Below, piece after piece: positions 48,412-57,672 of a DNA stretch of 64,000 nucleotides. Location of the stretch: the NCBI RefSeq assembly GCF_030295995.1, contig NZ_AP027365.1, forward strand, positions 558,001 to 622,000. Reading direction: 5' to 3'. Each line of letters opens with the position of its first letter. Within the stretch, counting starts at the first letter, position 1. The translations under genes and the position numbers were made by a program. Source of the stretch: Thalassotalea hakodatensis. GTDB lineage: Bacteria > Pseudomonadota > Gammaproteobacteria > Enterobacterales > Alteromonadaceae. The notes below the pieces were generated by a model. That model saw nothing but the letters and a program-made list of their open reading frames with translations. It was not told the origin of the DNA and searched no databases.

Positions 48412-48571
48412 CTGTTGATCTTTCGAGATTAAATTTTGAACCCAAAGGGCAGCGTTTTTTGGTATTTATACGTCGTTATTGCTTTTTCATGTGGAATAAC
48501 CACTCATTCATCGCAATGCCTTGTCTAAATACCAATAAACTGCTGCAAAAATAAACGCGAAAGATCAACAG
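48412..48571. repeat. 160-bp element bounded by 14-bp perfect inverted repeats
   Basis: CTGTTGATCTTTCG (48412-48425) and CGAAAGATCAACAG (48558-48571) are exact inverses. The homology between arms continues imperfectly inward, through TTGGTATTTA near 48461 and TAAATACCAA near 48526, so the transcript could fold into a long hairpin. The right 41 bp (48531-48571) recur with two mismatches at 63767-63807, 15 kb away. It could be a MITE or a REP-like element. Confidence 0.72.
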
Positions 48572-48765
48572 GCCCTAAATATTTTATAGTTCCTGATTTT
48601 TCCATACTATGAATGGAAGAAGCTGGCATATCAAAAATACGTAATGGTTGTAAACACCATAATCGGCTTCTTTTTAATTAGTGGTTAATGATAGAGAGAA
48701 ATTCATCAAAAAACCTAAGTAGGGTTATATAAATTATAATGCTATAAATAAATATTTTTACTTTA

Positions 48766-48794
48766 TACGTAATTTGTATTATGTTTTACGTAAT
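48766..48794. promoter_or_regulatory. Paired TACGTAAT direct repeats before the DUF2975 gene
   Basis: TACGTAAT occurs at 48766-48773 and 48787-48794, exactly 21 bp (two helical turns) apart, 24 bp before the DUF2975 start. It could be an operator for the small HTH protein of the same operon; this is inference from spacing and position. Confidence 0.35.
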
Positions 48795-48817
48795 GCTTGG
48801 TTCTTTTCTGAGGTTAT

Positions 48818-49453
48818 ATGAACATAAAGTTAATACATTATATTTTTAAAGTGTGTTATTGGGTAACATGGGCAAGCTTAATTATTATCTGTCTTTGGCT
48901 TATTGGGATGATGATAGTTGGCGAACCTGTTGTTACTCGCTGGGACATTGTTATGCCAGAGACAGTTTCAGCGAAATCGCAGTTATTACAAATGCCTGAT
49001 TCGGTAATTAAACTGTATCAAGGAGAAGTAACGACTTATTTTAGTTCTTATGTATTAATGTTTGTGCGTCTAGTTACAACAATAGTCACGGGAACACTTT
49101 GGATACTCTTTTTTAAACACTTACAATTGTTAATAGAACAAATTAGTATTCAAAATCCATTTAGCAATAACGCTATAAACGATATAAATTGGCTGAGAAG
49201 CTTGTCGCTGATTATACCTTTATGGCAATTGTTTCAGGCATATGTTTGGCCGTTGATTTTAATTAATCATTTATCTATTGATAGATTTTCCCCCCTCCCT
49301 ATCTTCAGTATAAAAAATCAAATCGGAGAAACCTTATTTATCCAGCCTGCTATTGATTATGGTTTATTACTTGCGGGAATTTTTTTCTATTTACTTCTTT
49401 ATGTCTTTAACTATGGTAATGAATTACAAGCTGATAGCGACGAGGTGATTTGA
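48818..49453 (+). CDS. DUF2975 membrane protein
   Basis: A 211-aa inner-membrane protein with four TM segments (about 8-33, 75-100, 120-145 and 180-202) and a periplasmic loop, matching DUF2975. Its stop codon overlaps the ATG of the next gene (TGATG), a sign of translational coupling. DUF2975 genes with a small Cro/C1 HTH gene form a known pair of unknown function. A pair of TACGTAAT repeats lies just before it. Confidence 0.82.
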   Translation: MNIKLIHYIFKVCYWVTWASLIIICLWLIGMMIVGEPVVTRWDIVMPETVSAKSQLLQMPDSVIKLYQGEVTTYFSSYVLMFVRLVTTIVTGTLWILFFKHLQLLIEQISIQNPFSNNAINDINWLRSLSLIIPLWQLFQAYVWPLILINHLSIDRFSPLPIFSIKNQIGETLFIQPAIDYGLLLAGIFFYLLLYVFNYGNELQADSDEVI

Positions 49454-49659
49454 TGGCAATTATTGTACGCATAGACGTCATCATGGCTCAACGGAAGATG
49501 TCGTTGAAAGAGCTCTCGAAAAAAGTCGGTATTTCTAGCACTAACTTGTCATTACTTAAGAATGGTCATGCAAGGGGGATTCGTTTTAATACATTGGATG
49601 CAATTTGTGAAGCTTTAGAATGCCAGCCTGCTGACATCATAGAATATCAAGAGGATTAA
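49453..49659 (+). CDS. Small Cro/C1-type HTH regulator (YozG-like)
   Basis: A 68-aa DNA-binding protein of the XRE family. It begins MAIIVRIDVIMAQRKMSLKELSKKVGISSTNLSLLKNG, with the helix-turn-helix at about 16-36, and ends CEALECQPADIIEY. The start overlaps the DUF2975 stop. It probably regulates its own operon, as the family commonly does; the target is not proven. Confidence 0.87.
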   Translation: MAIIVRIDVIMAQRKMSLKELSKKVGISSTNLSLLKNGHARGIRFNTLDAICEALECQPADIIEYQED

Positions 49660-49661
49660 CG

Positions 49662-50993
49662 ATGAAAAATTTTACATTAACATTATTAATTTCAGTAATA
49701 ACGCTTTTGCTTTGTGCATGTATGTCTGAAAAATTGGCTGATCAAGAAAAGATCGCCGATGAAATAAAAAAATCGATTGACGATGCGATAAGGCTTAAAC
49801 ACCGCCCAAGTATTGTCATTGGTTTGCATAATCAACATGGGGAGTTTTATTATGCAAAAGGTAAGAAAAGTATAGATGCTGAACAGGTTATTGATAGCAA
49901 AACACAATTTGGTATAGGTTCAGTGACTAAACTGTTTACTACTACCTTAATGTCGAAAATGGTAAATGAGCATGAAGGCTTAACAATAGATACCTCCGCA
50001 AAAGACATAACGGATGTAACAACTAGTATGGTCACTTTAAAAGAATTGGCTTTGCATAAAGGTGGCTTAGCTAAAACTATTCCTGTCGATGTTTTACAAG
50101 CGAATGTGCGAGAGCAACTATTGAATTTATTACCAGCTAAAGGAGTGTTAAAAAGTCAGTATTCAAATATTGGTATGGCTGTTTTAGGGCAGCTGCTTTC
50201 GACCTATGAGCAAAAAACGCTCGATAGGTTAATGCAGAACTATATCACCAAGCCTTGGCAACTTGACTCGGTCTCTTATCTTCCTGAACCTCAACAATTA
50301 GCACATTCTCATTTAAACATGCAAGATATTAGTGAGCAGAAAATAAATACTCCTACGGTTGCCTACGGAGCTGGGGGATTATACGCAAATGCAGAAGATT
50401 TATTAGCGTTTGTCGTGAAGCATATGCAAGCAGGTGTGGCTGATAAAGATAATTGGGCTAGTGCTCTCTTTGGACAAAACTTCAGTTATGAAACGCCTTT
50501 AGGTTGGAAACATCATGATAGTCGTAACGGTAGAGTTTATTATCACGGAGGTGATGGTAATGGCTATCAAGCCTTTGTGGGATTTAACCCATCAAAAAAA
50601 GTGGCTGTAGTGCTATTAACCAATTCATCTGCTGATGATGATTTACAAAATTTAGCATTAGCGATTTTTGATGAAGCGGTTAGTGTCCCTGACTTCAGTT
50701 CTAATCCTGTAATACCTTTTGATATGGAAAAATTTCCTCCATTTATCGGTCAATATCACCTTGTTGATGAGCCGAATGGTAATGTTATTACCTTTGCACA
50801 GGAAAATGGCCAATTACTTTATATCGAAGAAACATCATCAGGTGAGCTGGTGAGAAAAACGCGATTATACTCTACCCATGATCACGTTTTGTTTATGAAA
50901 GAATTACCCATAGAAATTAATATATTGGGTTCGCATAATATATCGATGTCATTTGGCGGCGAAATTTACCCATTACAGCGAGTTAAACAGTAA
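49662..50993 (+). CDS. Serine hydrolase (class C beta-lactamase fold), lipoprotein
   Basis: Penicillin-binding-protein-like serine hydrolase of 443 aa. The signal peptide ends in a lipobox (LCAC, Cys near 18-20), so it is probably lipid-anchored. The active site is SVTK (Ser87, Lys90), the YSN triad residue is Tyr167, and the third motif is HGG (His295-Gly297). A C-terminal lipocalin-like domain follows (about 350-443). Targets are unknown; it could be an esterase, peptidase or beta-lactamase relative rather than a true resistance enzyme. It is 2 bp after the HTH gene, so the three genes form one operon. Confidence 0.85.
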   Translation: MKNFTLTLLISVITLLLCACMSEKLADQEKIADEIKKSIDDAIRLKHRPSIVIGLHNQHGEFYYAKGKKSIDAEQVIDSKTQFGIGSVTKLFTTTLMSKMVNEHEGLTIDTSAKDITDVTTSMVTLKELALHKGGLAKTIPVDVLQANVREQLLNLLPAKGVLKSQYSNIGMAVLGQLLSTYEQKTLDRLMQNYITKPWQLDSVSYLPEPQQLAHSHLNMQDISEQKINTPTVAYGAGGLYANAEDLLAFVVKHMQAGVADKDNWASALFGQNFSYETPLGWKHHDSRNGRVYYHGGDGNGYQAFVGFNPSKKVAVVLLTNSSADDDLQNLALAIFDEAVSVPDFSSNPVIPFDMEKFPPFIGQYHLVDEPNGNVITFAQENGQLLYIEETSSGELVRKTRLYSTHDHVLFMKELPIEINILGSHNISMSFGGEIYPLQRVKQ

Positions 50994-51141
50994 AAAAACT
51001 CGTATGGTCGCAGTGATAACATTTGTCTCTGATAGATTTTGATGTATGGCGTGTGTCAATGTAAGTAAGAAGAGACACCACTGGCTTTGTAGAATGGATG
51101 TATCATTGTTAGGCTGAAGTGGGCTATGTGAACATAGCAAA

Positions 51142-51169
51142 AAAACGGCACCTTAGTAGGTGCCGTTTT
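51142..51169. terminator. Bidirectional terminator between serine hydrolase and chemotaxis receptor genes
   Basis: ACGGCACCT (51145-51153) pairs with AGGTGCCGT (51158-51166) across a TAGT loop, with an A-run before and Ts after. Confidence 0.9.
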
Positions 51170-51185
51170 ATCAAATACATACCGA

Positions 51186-53204
51186 TTACAATTTAAATTC
51201 TCTAACCGATTGCTGTAGTTCCTCGGCTAATTGGGCAACCTCACTACTTGATTGCGCGGTTTGCTGAGAGCCGGCTGTAGTTTGCTCAGCAATAGCAACG
51301 ATAGATTCCAAGTTTTCACTGATTTCATGGGCAACAGTACTTTGCTCTTCAGCGGCACTGGCAATTTGCGAACTACGATCAAAAGCTTCATGTACGGCAT
51401 GAGTAATAACTTCTAGCGCTTTTTCCGCTTCACCGCTTTGTACAACACATTCAGAGGCTTGTTTCTTACCTGTCTCCATCACAGATACTGCTTTCTCAGC
51501 ACCGGTTTGTAGTACTTCAATCATGTTTTGAATTTCTTGGGTAGACTCTTGCGTTCTACTTGCTAATGTTCTTACTTCATCGGCAACAACAGCGAAACCA
51601 CGACCTTGTTCACCAGCTCGTGCGGCTTCTATAGCTGCGTTTAACGCCAGCAAGTTGGTTTGCTCTGCTATTCCCCTAATTACATCAAGAATACCGCCAA
51701 TTGAAGCGCTGTCTTGCTGTAGTTTGTTAATGACTTGCGAGGCGTCTTCTACTTCACTTGCTAACTGCTCGATGGTCATACGGTTGCGATTAGAAATACC
51801 TTTGATTCTTTCTGCCTCATCATCGGCTTGTTTGATTTCACCCAACGCATCATTGGCACTTGAAAGTACGCTTTGTGAGGTACTACTCATTTCTGTGGTT
51901 GCAGAAGCAGCTTGTTCAACCTGTGTGCGTTGTTCTTCAATGGCTGTTGTGCCTTGTGCTGTCACTGCTGATGTTTGTTCGGCTGCGGTTGCAAGTTGCG
52001 TAGAGCGACTCACGATACCCGTAATTAGGTTACGTAGGCTGTCAATGACGGTATTACAGTTGCGTGATAATGTTGCAAACTCATCTTTACCTGAATCATC
52101 AAGCTTCCGAGAAAGGTCGCCAGAGGCAACAATATTTAGCATATCATTAACGCGTGAAAGTGGGCGTGTGATACTGGTTAGCACGAAAAATGCGATACCA
52201 GCAGCTAAGGCTATTGATATTAGCATTATCATCCAGGTAACAGTTGTACCGGTAGAAACAGATTTTTCAACTAATACACCAGCTTCATTGGTGGTTTTGT
52301 TTGCTAGCTCAACTTGGGTGGCAAGTACACTTTTTGCTAAAGCAATGTTTTGATCTGCTGCTTCTAATTGAGCCGTTGCTTGTTCGCGGGCATCTAATTG
52401 TGCATTTTTGATGGTAAAAATACTTGAACTACCCAGCAAAAGATCGTCGAGGTGCTTTTCGATACTAAGTAACTCATCAGAAATCCCACCAGCATTATTT
52501 AAGGTAAGTTCGTTGCTAATTTCACGTATAACGCGTTTAGCATTTTCATAGCCAGTTAAAATTTGGCTTTCTACTAGTTCGGTTGCTTGGGTATTTTTTA
52601 GATCTCGATATTCAAACGATGAAGCAACAATTCCGTTTAGTTGAAATTCTAGTTGCTCCCCTAAAGAAACTGCTCGTTGTAATTTAGTGTCGGCTAAGTC
52701 ATGATCGGCTAAATCGAGCATGAGCGTTGCAGCATCGTCAGCTTTTTCTTCAAGCACATCAATGGTATCTAATGCAATATTATATTGTTCTATTGCTGTT
52801 TTACGATTACTAAATACGGCATTGATATTTGATTCTACATTCGCGTGTATATCACTAATTTTCGCTAAATTAGCGAGTAATGCTTTTTCTTTACTAACGA
52901 TGTTTTTTAATTTCTTATGTTCAGCGATAAACAATTGGTTGATAGTATTAAAACGTTCTAGGTTATCAGCTAAACCAGCTAATTCTGTTTGATAATAACC
53001 GCGTAACGTTAGGCCTCCTATTTGACTAAGCTCATTTGCAAGGGTTGTACTTGAGCTCAGCGTTGGGATAGCAAGCTCACTCTGTTTGAGTGTTGCTTGA
53101 TGAATATTATTTAAATTACTTAAAGAGATAATACTTGTAAGAACGAGTAAAACAGCAATGATGGAAAATCCACCAATAATTTTTACTTTCACAGTCAAAT
53201 TCAT
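51186..53204 (-). CDS. Methyl-accepting chemotaxis protein
   Basis: Transmembrane chemoreceptor of 672 aa. The first TM helix is at about 8-30 ([20 protein letters not shown]), then a periplasmic sensor domain (about 30-300, a helical bundle), a second TM ([20 protein letters not shown]), HAMP, and the signalling hairpin with [35 protein letters not shown]. No C-terminal CheR/CheB pentapeptide is seen. I start at the ATG at 53204, preceded by GGTGG. It is a lone receptor; the ligand is unknown. Confidence 0.92.
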   Translation of the reverse strand: MNLTVKVKIIGGFSIIAVLLVLTSIISLSNLNNIHQATLKQSELAIPTLSSSTTLANELSQIGGLTLRGYYQTELAGLADNLERFNTINQLFIAEHKKLKNIVSKEKALLANLAKISDIHANVESNINAVFSNRKTAIEQYNIALDTIDVLEEKADDAATLMLDLADHDLADTKLQRAVSLGEQLEFQLNGIVASSFEYRDLKNTQATELVESQILTGYENAKRVIREISNELTLNNAGGISDELLSIEKHLDDLLLGSSSIFTIKNAQLDAREQATAQLEAADQNIALAKSVLATQVELANKTTNEAGVLVEKSVSTGTTVTWMIMLISIALAAGIAFFVLTSITRPLSRVNDMLNIVASGDLSRKLDDSGKDEFATLSRNCNTVIDSLRNLITGIVSRSTQLATAAEQTSAVTAQGTTAIEEQRTQVEQAASATTEMSSTSQSVLSSANDALGEIKQADDEAERIKGISNRNRMTIEQLASEVEDASQVINKLQQDSASIGGILDVIRGIAEQTNLLALNAAIEAARAGEQGRGFAVVADEVRTLASRTQESTQEIQNMIEVLQTGAEKAVSVMETGKKQASECVVQSGEAEKALEVITHAVHEAFDRSSQIASAAEEQSTVAHEISENLESIVAIAEQTTAGSQQTAQSSSEVAQLAEELQQSVREFKL

Positions 53205-53351
53205 TGAGACCACCAATAGTTAATTTGGGTGTTGATACAAAAAGTAGGTATTTTATTTGTTATTTATGCCTATATCGGCACCTTGCCTACTTTCCTTAAC
53301 AGCTAGTATAACAAGCTTGAAATGAATTACACCTTTACTTGTTGCTTTACG

Positions 53352-54167
53352 TTAGTTTTTTATGGCTTGCTGTCTAAAGTATTGTTTATCATGCCAACGA
53401 AGTAAGGTCAATTCCCCACCCCAAACACAGCCAGTATCAAGAGCATAAATATTTTCTACAGGAACATCACCTTCTAATGCTGCCCAATGACCGAAAACCC
53501 AATGTGCTTTTTTTAACTGGTTTGTTGTTTGACAAAACCATGGGCTTAAATGCTTTGGGGTATTTTCAGGAGAGCTTTTACAAGAAAAATCTAAACTGCC
53601 GTCTTTATAGCAATATCGCATACGGGTTAAGGCGTTTATGGTATAGCGAAATTTATCTTCTTTAGTTTTTACATCTTGCCAATTATTGGGGGTTTCTCCG
53701 TACATAACAGAGAGCCAATAATTTCTTTTCTTACCTGATAGTTTTTTGGCTGCAAAGTTAGCACACTCAATGGCGTTTTTAATTTCCCATTGAGGAGAAA
53801 GACCAGCGTGTGACATATAAACTTGTTCATTGGGCAATTGTCGCAATAAAGGTTGCCGGGCTAACCATTCAATCATATTTTCGATTTCAGGTGCTGATAA
53901 CAAAGCGTGAACCTTGTCTTTATCTTTTGCTTTTTTTAACCCTGCATAAGTGGCAAGTAAATGCAGATCATGGTTACCTAATACTGCCTTTACTGAGCTT
54001 TCTAATGACATTAAATATTTTAGTGTGTGGTATGAGTCGGGCCCTCTTGCCACCATGTCACCTGCGATCCATAATTCATCTTTATCAGGAGAGAACGCAA
54101 CTTGTTTAAGCAATAAACGCAATTCTTGATAACAACCTTGTATATCACCGATGAAGTACGTAGCCAT
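53352..54167 (-). CDS. apaH: Diadenosine tetraphosphatase ApaH
   Basis: Symmetrical bis(5'-nucleosyl)-tetraphosphatase, 271 aa, which cleaves Ap4A to two ADP (and can decap NpnN-capped RNA). The metallophosphatase motifs are FIGDIQGCY, IAGDMVARGPDS, LGNHDLH and GHWAALEG. It is the last gene of the lptD-apaH block and is 5 bp downstream of apaG. Confidence 0.95.
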   Translation of the reverse strand: MATYFIGDIQGCYQELRLLLKQVAFSPDKDELWIAGDMVARGPDSYHTLKYLMSLESSVKAVLGNHDLHLLATYAGLKKAKDKDKVHALLSAPEIENMIEWLARQPLLRQLPNEQVYMSHAGLSPQWEIKNAIECANFAAKKLSGKKRNYWLSVMYGETPNNWQDVKTKEDKFRYTINALTRMRYCYKDGSLDFSCKSSPENTPKHLSPWFCQTTNQLKKAHWVFGHWAALEGDVPVENIYALDTGCVWGGELTLLRWHDKQYFRQQAIKN

Positions 54168-54172
54168 AAACG

Positions 54173-54553
54173 TTAGTGTAAAATATTGGGTGTTGCCAAA
54201 CGAAAGATAGGTATATTGACTTTCAATGGGGCATTGTTGTTATCAATCATTTGATAGTGCCCCTGCATGGTACCAACAGGCGTTTTTAAAGCACAGCCGC
54301 TGGTATAAGTAAACTTTGCACCACTGTTAATAATTGGTTGTTCACCTATCACGCCTTCACCAACAACCGTTGATTTTTCGTCGTTCGCATCAGTGATCAG
54401 CCAATAGCGAGATAATAACTTTATTGGAACCTCTGATTGGTTCTCAATGGTAATGGTGTAACTGAATACATAGCGTTGATCACGCTCACTTGATTGTTCT
54501 GTGAGATAATGGGTATCAACGGTAACGATTACTTGCTCTGATTTATTGGTCAT
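54173..54553 (-). CDS. apaG: ApaG protein
   Basis: ApaG of about 126 aa, a beta-sandwich (DUF525) protein annotated as a Co2+/Mg2+ efflux-associated protein; its molecular function is not established. The Gly-rich [13 protein letters not shown] and [11 protein letters not shown] blocks identify it. The ATG at 54553 aligns with other ApaG starts and overlaps the end of rsmA by 11 bp; a TTG at 54568 is less likely. Confidence 0.93.
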   Translation of the reverse strand: MTNKSEQVIVTVDTHYLTEQSSERDQRYVFSYTITIENQSEVPIKLLSRYWLITDANDEKSTVVGEGVIGEQPIINSGAKFTYTSGCALKTPVGTMQGHYQMIDNNNAPLKVNIPIFRLATPNILH

Positions 54554-55358
54554 TGCTTGGGTGGTCAACTAAATAATTGGCTAAGGCGATATATTGATCT
54601 AATGATATATTTTCTGGACGTAAACTTGCGTCAATCCCTAACGATTCAATCGCGTCAACGTCAATAAGTTTTTTAAAGCTGTTACGAATTGTTTTTCGAC
54701 GTTGGTTAAAAGCAGTAAGGCACACTTGGTTTAATGCTGACAATTTTTTTACAGGGTTGGCTATTTCTTTGTGAGGCACTAAACGTACAATTGCTGAATC
54801 AACCTTTGGTGGTGGTTGAAAAGCTTCTGGGCCAATTTCCATCACAGGAATAACTTGACACTGATATTGAGTCATGATGGAAAGTCGGCCGTATGTTTTG
54901 CTATTAGGGCTCGCGGCCATTCTTTCTACAACCTCTTTTTGTAGCATAAAATGCATGTCTTTTACTGCATCGCGAAAGCTAAGCAAATGAAAGATAAGTG
55001 GTGTAGAGATATTGTATGGAAGATTGCCAAAGATTTTTAACGGCTTATCTGCTTTACAAATCGAGGTAAAATCAAATTTTAGTGCATCTTGCTCGTAAAT
55101 GGTTAGGTGCTTGGCTAGAAATGGGTGATGTCTTAATCGATGCGCTAAATCCCGATCAAGTTCTACGACGGAAATATCACCAGCTCGTTCTATCACAGGT
55201 TCTGTAAGAGCGCCTAAACCGGGGCCAATTTCTACCAGGTTTTCACCGGGCTCAGGATTAATAGCATCAACAATTTGGCTGATAATTGCTTGATCATGAA
55301 GAAAGTTTTGCCCGAAACGTTTTCTGGCTTGATGACCTAAATGGCTATTTTTACTCAT
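54543..55358 (-). CDS. rsmA: 16S rRNA dimethyladenosine transferase
   Basis: RsmA (KsgA) dimethylates A1518 and A1519 of 16S rRNA (E. coli numbering), 271 aa. The N-terminal [10 protein letters not shown] motif, the SAM motif [11 protein letters not shown] and the catalytic NLPYNIST are all present. Overlap with apaG and close spacing to pdxA (15 bp) show tight operon packing. Confidence 0.96.
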   Translation of the reverse strand: MSKNSHLGHQARKRFGQNFLHDQAIISQIVDAINPEPGENLVEIGPGLGALTEPVIERAGDISVVELDRDLAHRLRHHPFLAKHLTIYEQDALKFDFTSICKADKPLKIFGNLPYNISTPLIFHLLSFRDAVKDMHFMLQKEVVERMAASPNSKTYGRLSIMTQYQCQVIPVMEIGPEAFQPPPKVDSAIVRLVPHKEIANPVKKLSALNQVCLTAFNQRRKTIRNSFKKLIDVDAIESLGIDASLRPENISLDQYIALANYLVDHPSNDQ

Positions 55359-55373
55359 TGATGTAAAACATAC

Positions 55374-56366
55374 CTATTTTCTTGAATTATGATTGTTAGC
55401 AAGTTCAATGGCTGTCGAAATTGCTTGGCGAAAACTACCTGGGTCTGCCTGATTTGTACCTGCTAATTCAACGGCTGTACCATGATCTACAGACGTTCTT
55501 ATAAAAGGTAAGCCTAGTGTAATGTTGACTGAATTGCCAAAGCCTTTATATTTTAATACCGGCAAGCCTTGATCGTGAAACATGGTTAAAATGGCGTCGG
55601 CGTCTTGTAAATATTTTTCGTGAAAAATTGTATCAGCAGGTAGTGGGCCTATTAGGTTCATGCCTTGCTCGCGAAGTTCATCTAGAGCGGGGTTCATTAT
55701 ATCAATTTCTTCTCGACCTAAATGACCATCTTCACCTGCATGGGGGTTAATGCCACAAACATAAATTCTCGGAGATTCTATCCCAAATTTTTCAATTAAA
55801 TCGTGATGCAGAATTTGGGTAACTTTCTGCAGACGTTCATGGGTAATAGCTTTTGAGACATAAGCAAGCGGAATATGTGTTGTTACCAGTGCAACACGTA
55901 GTCCTTCTGTTGCTAACATCATAACGACATCAGAACAATTTGCTTGATGCGCAAAGTATTCAGTATGGCCGCTAAAAGCAATACCAGCTTTGTTGATCAG
56001 CCCTTTATGAACAGGCCCCGTGACTACAGCGTCAAAATCGCCACTGATGTTTTTTTCACAAGCAATGCGTAGGGTTTCAACAACATAGTGTCCATTGGCA
56101 GGGTTTAGTTGTCCGGTAATGCAAGGCGCTTCCAGTTCAACAGGTAAAATAGTCATCGTTCCGGCTTGATGTGTTATTGCTGGTTGGTCTTCGTTGTATG
56201 CTAAGAATTCAATATCAATATTGAGTTCTTTTGCGCGTGCTTCCATAAGTGTTAGAGAAGCAACAACGACGATCTGCACTGGCCAATCCTGTTGGGCAAT
56301 TTGGATCATCAAATCTGGACCTATGCCAGCAGGTTCTCCTGGCGTTACCGCGATACGATTTACCAT
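55374..56366 (-). CDS. pdxA: 4-hydroxythreonine-4-phosphate dehydrogenase
   Basis: NAD-dependent enzyme of the DXP-dependent pyridoxal phosphate pathway, 330 aa. It starts [18 protein letters not shown], and the zinc-binding histidines are seen in [22 protein letters not shown] and [12 protein letters not shown]. It lies between surA and rsmA as in E. coli. Confidence 0.96.
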   Translation of the reverse strand: MVNRIAVTPGEPAGIGPDLMIQIAQQDWPVQIVVVASLTLMEARAKELNIDIEFLAYNEDQPAITHQAGTMTILPVELEAPCITGQLNPANGHYVVETLRIACEKNISGDFDAVVTGPVHKGLINKAGIAFSGHTEYFAHQANCSDVVMMLATEGLRVALVTTHIPLAYVSKAITHERLQKVTQILHHDLIEKFGIESPRIYVCGINPHAGEDGHLGREEIDIMNPALDELREQGMNLIGPLPADTIFHEKYLQDADAILTMFHDQGLPVLKYKGFGNSVNITLGLPFIRTSVDHGTAVELAGTNQADPGSFRQAISTAIELANNHNSRK

Positions 56367-56374
56367 GGTTTAAA

Positions 56375-57655
56375 TTACTCCAGTATCTCGATATAAGCTT
56401 CGTCGCGCATTTCTTTTAACCAACGAGCACTTTCCATTGAATATTTACGTTTGTATAGCACTTGATAAACGCGATTTTCATTCATTTGTTGAGTTGCGTC
56501 TAACGTTCTTCTACCGGTTAACTCTGCCAAATGCCAGCCAAACGAAGAACGAAAGGGTTGCGATAATTCATTTACTTCGAGCTTTGCTAGGGTGTTTGAA
56601 AATGCAGGGTCAAATGATTTTGGATCTGTCCAGCCTAATTCACCACCTTTTACTGACGTTGGGCCATCAGAATATTCTTTTGCCAGTTCTGCAAAATCTG
56701 CTTCGCCTGAAACAATTTTTTCACGAAGTTTTTCTAAGGTTTCTTTGGCTTTAGCTTCACTTAGAATAATAGTGGGCTCAATCAAGATGTGTCTTGAGTT
56801 GACCTCTTCAACCTCCATGACTTGGCGTCCACGAATATCTTGAATTTTTACGATACTAAAGCCTAGTCCTGTTCTAATTGGGCCTAATATGGTGCCTTTA
56901 TCTTTACCGTCAACAAGCTCAGAAAACAGGGTTGGTAATTCATTGATACTACGCCAACCTAAATCACCACCTTCTAAGGCATTTGAACCGCCTGAAGACG
57001 CGATGGCAATGCGGGTAAAATCAGAACCGTCATTTAGTAGTTTTAGCACTTTTTCTGCACGGATCTTTGCGGCATTTATGTCATCTTGCGAAGGCTCAGA
57101 CGGAAATTCAATTAAAATGTGTCCTAAGCGATACTCAACGTCATTATTGGTTTGTTCTTTCATCACAGCAAGTAAGTTGGTGACTTCTTGTGGTGAAATA
57201 TAAATGCGGCGACGTACAGAGTTTCGTGTTACTTCACCACTAATAAGTTCTTGGCGAGCATTTTCACGGTATTTTTCATAATCTAAACCTTCACTGATAA
57301 TTGATTGACGAAATTGCTCTAAGGTTAAATTATTATCTTGCGCAATTGACAGTATGGTTTCATCGAGTTGAGCATCACTTATTTGTATACCCATACGCTC
57401 ACCTAATTGTGCCACGAGGTTGTCATCAATTAATTTTCCAGTGACTTGCACACGTAACGCTTTATCACTTGGCAATGTTTGATTTTTCTTTGCCGCTTGT
57501 TGTTTAATCTTACTTAGAAAATCTTGAATTTCTGATTCTAACACCACACCGTCATTAACAATTACGGCGACGCTATCTAGTTTTACTTCTTGAGCTGATG
57601 CATAGCTGCCAATAAAGGCACAAGCCAATACAAAAGATTTAAATATGGTTTTCAT
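56375..57655 (-). CDS. surA: Periplasmic chaperone/PPIase SurA
   Basis: Outer-membrane protein chaperone, 426 aa. The signal peptide ends near ASAQE (residue 22). The N-terminal chaperone domain (to about 170) precedes two parvulin domains, at about 172-275 (EYRLGHILIEFP) and about 283-382 (VNSRHILIEPT), and a C-terminal helix. It lies 17 bp after lptD, one of its main clients. Confidence 0.96.
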   Translation of the reverse strand: MKTIFKSFVLACAFIGSYASAQEVKLDSVAVIVNDGVVLESEIQDFLSKIKQQAAKKNQTLPSDKALRVQVTGKLIDDNLVAQLGERMGIQISDAQLDETILSIAQDNNLTLEQFRQSIISEGLDYEKYRENARQELISGEVTRNSVRRRIYISPQEVTNLLAVMKEQTNNDVEYRLGHILIEFPSEPSQDDINAAKIRAEKVLKLLNDGSDFTRIAIASSGGSNALEGGDLGWRSINELPTLFSELVDGKDKGTILGPIRTGLGFSIVKIQDIRGRQVMEVEEVNSRHILIEPTIILSEAKAKETLEKLREKIVSGEADFAELAKEYSDGPTSVKGGELGWTDPKSFDPAFSNTLAKLEVNELSQPFRSSFGWHLAELTGRRTLDATQQMNENRVYQVLYKRKYSMESARWLKEMRDEAYIEILE

Positions 57656-57672
57656 TAATTATATTTCTTCGT

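Larger units (their letters stand above)
48397..48817. other. Intergenic region with a 160-bp inverted-repeat element
   Basis: A 421-bp gap between folA and the DUF2975 gene. The first part is the inverted-repeat element at 48412-48571. The remainder (48572-48817) is very AT-rich and holds two TACGTAAT repeats, 21 bp apart (48766-48773 and 48787-48794), just before the DUF2975 start. No gene is visible. Confidence 0.6.

Noticed and set aside
51655-52353. Long frame antisense to the chemotaxis receptor
   Set aside because: It is a mirror of coiled-coil coding sequence with biased codon use; no domain is seen.
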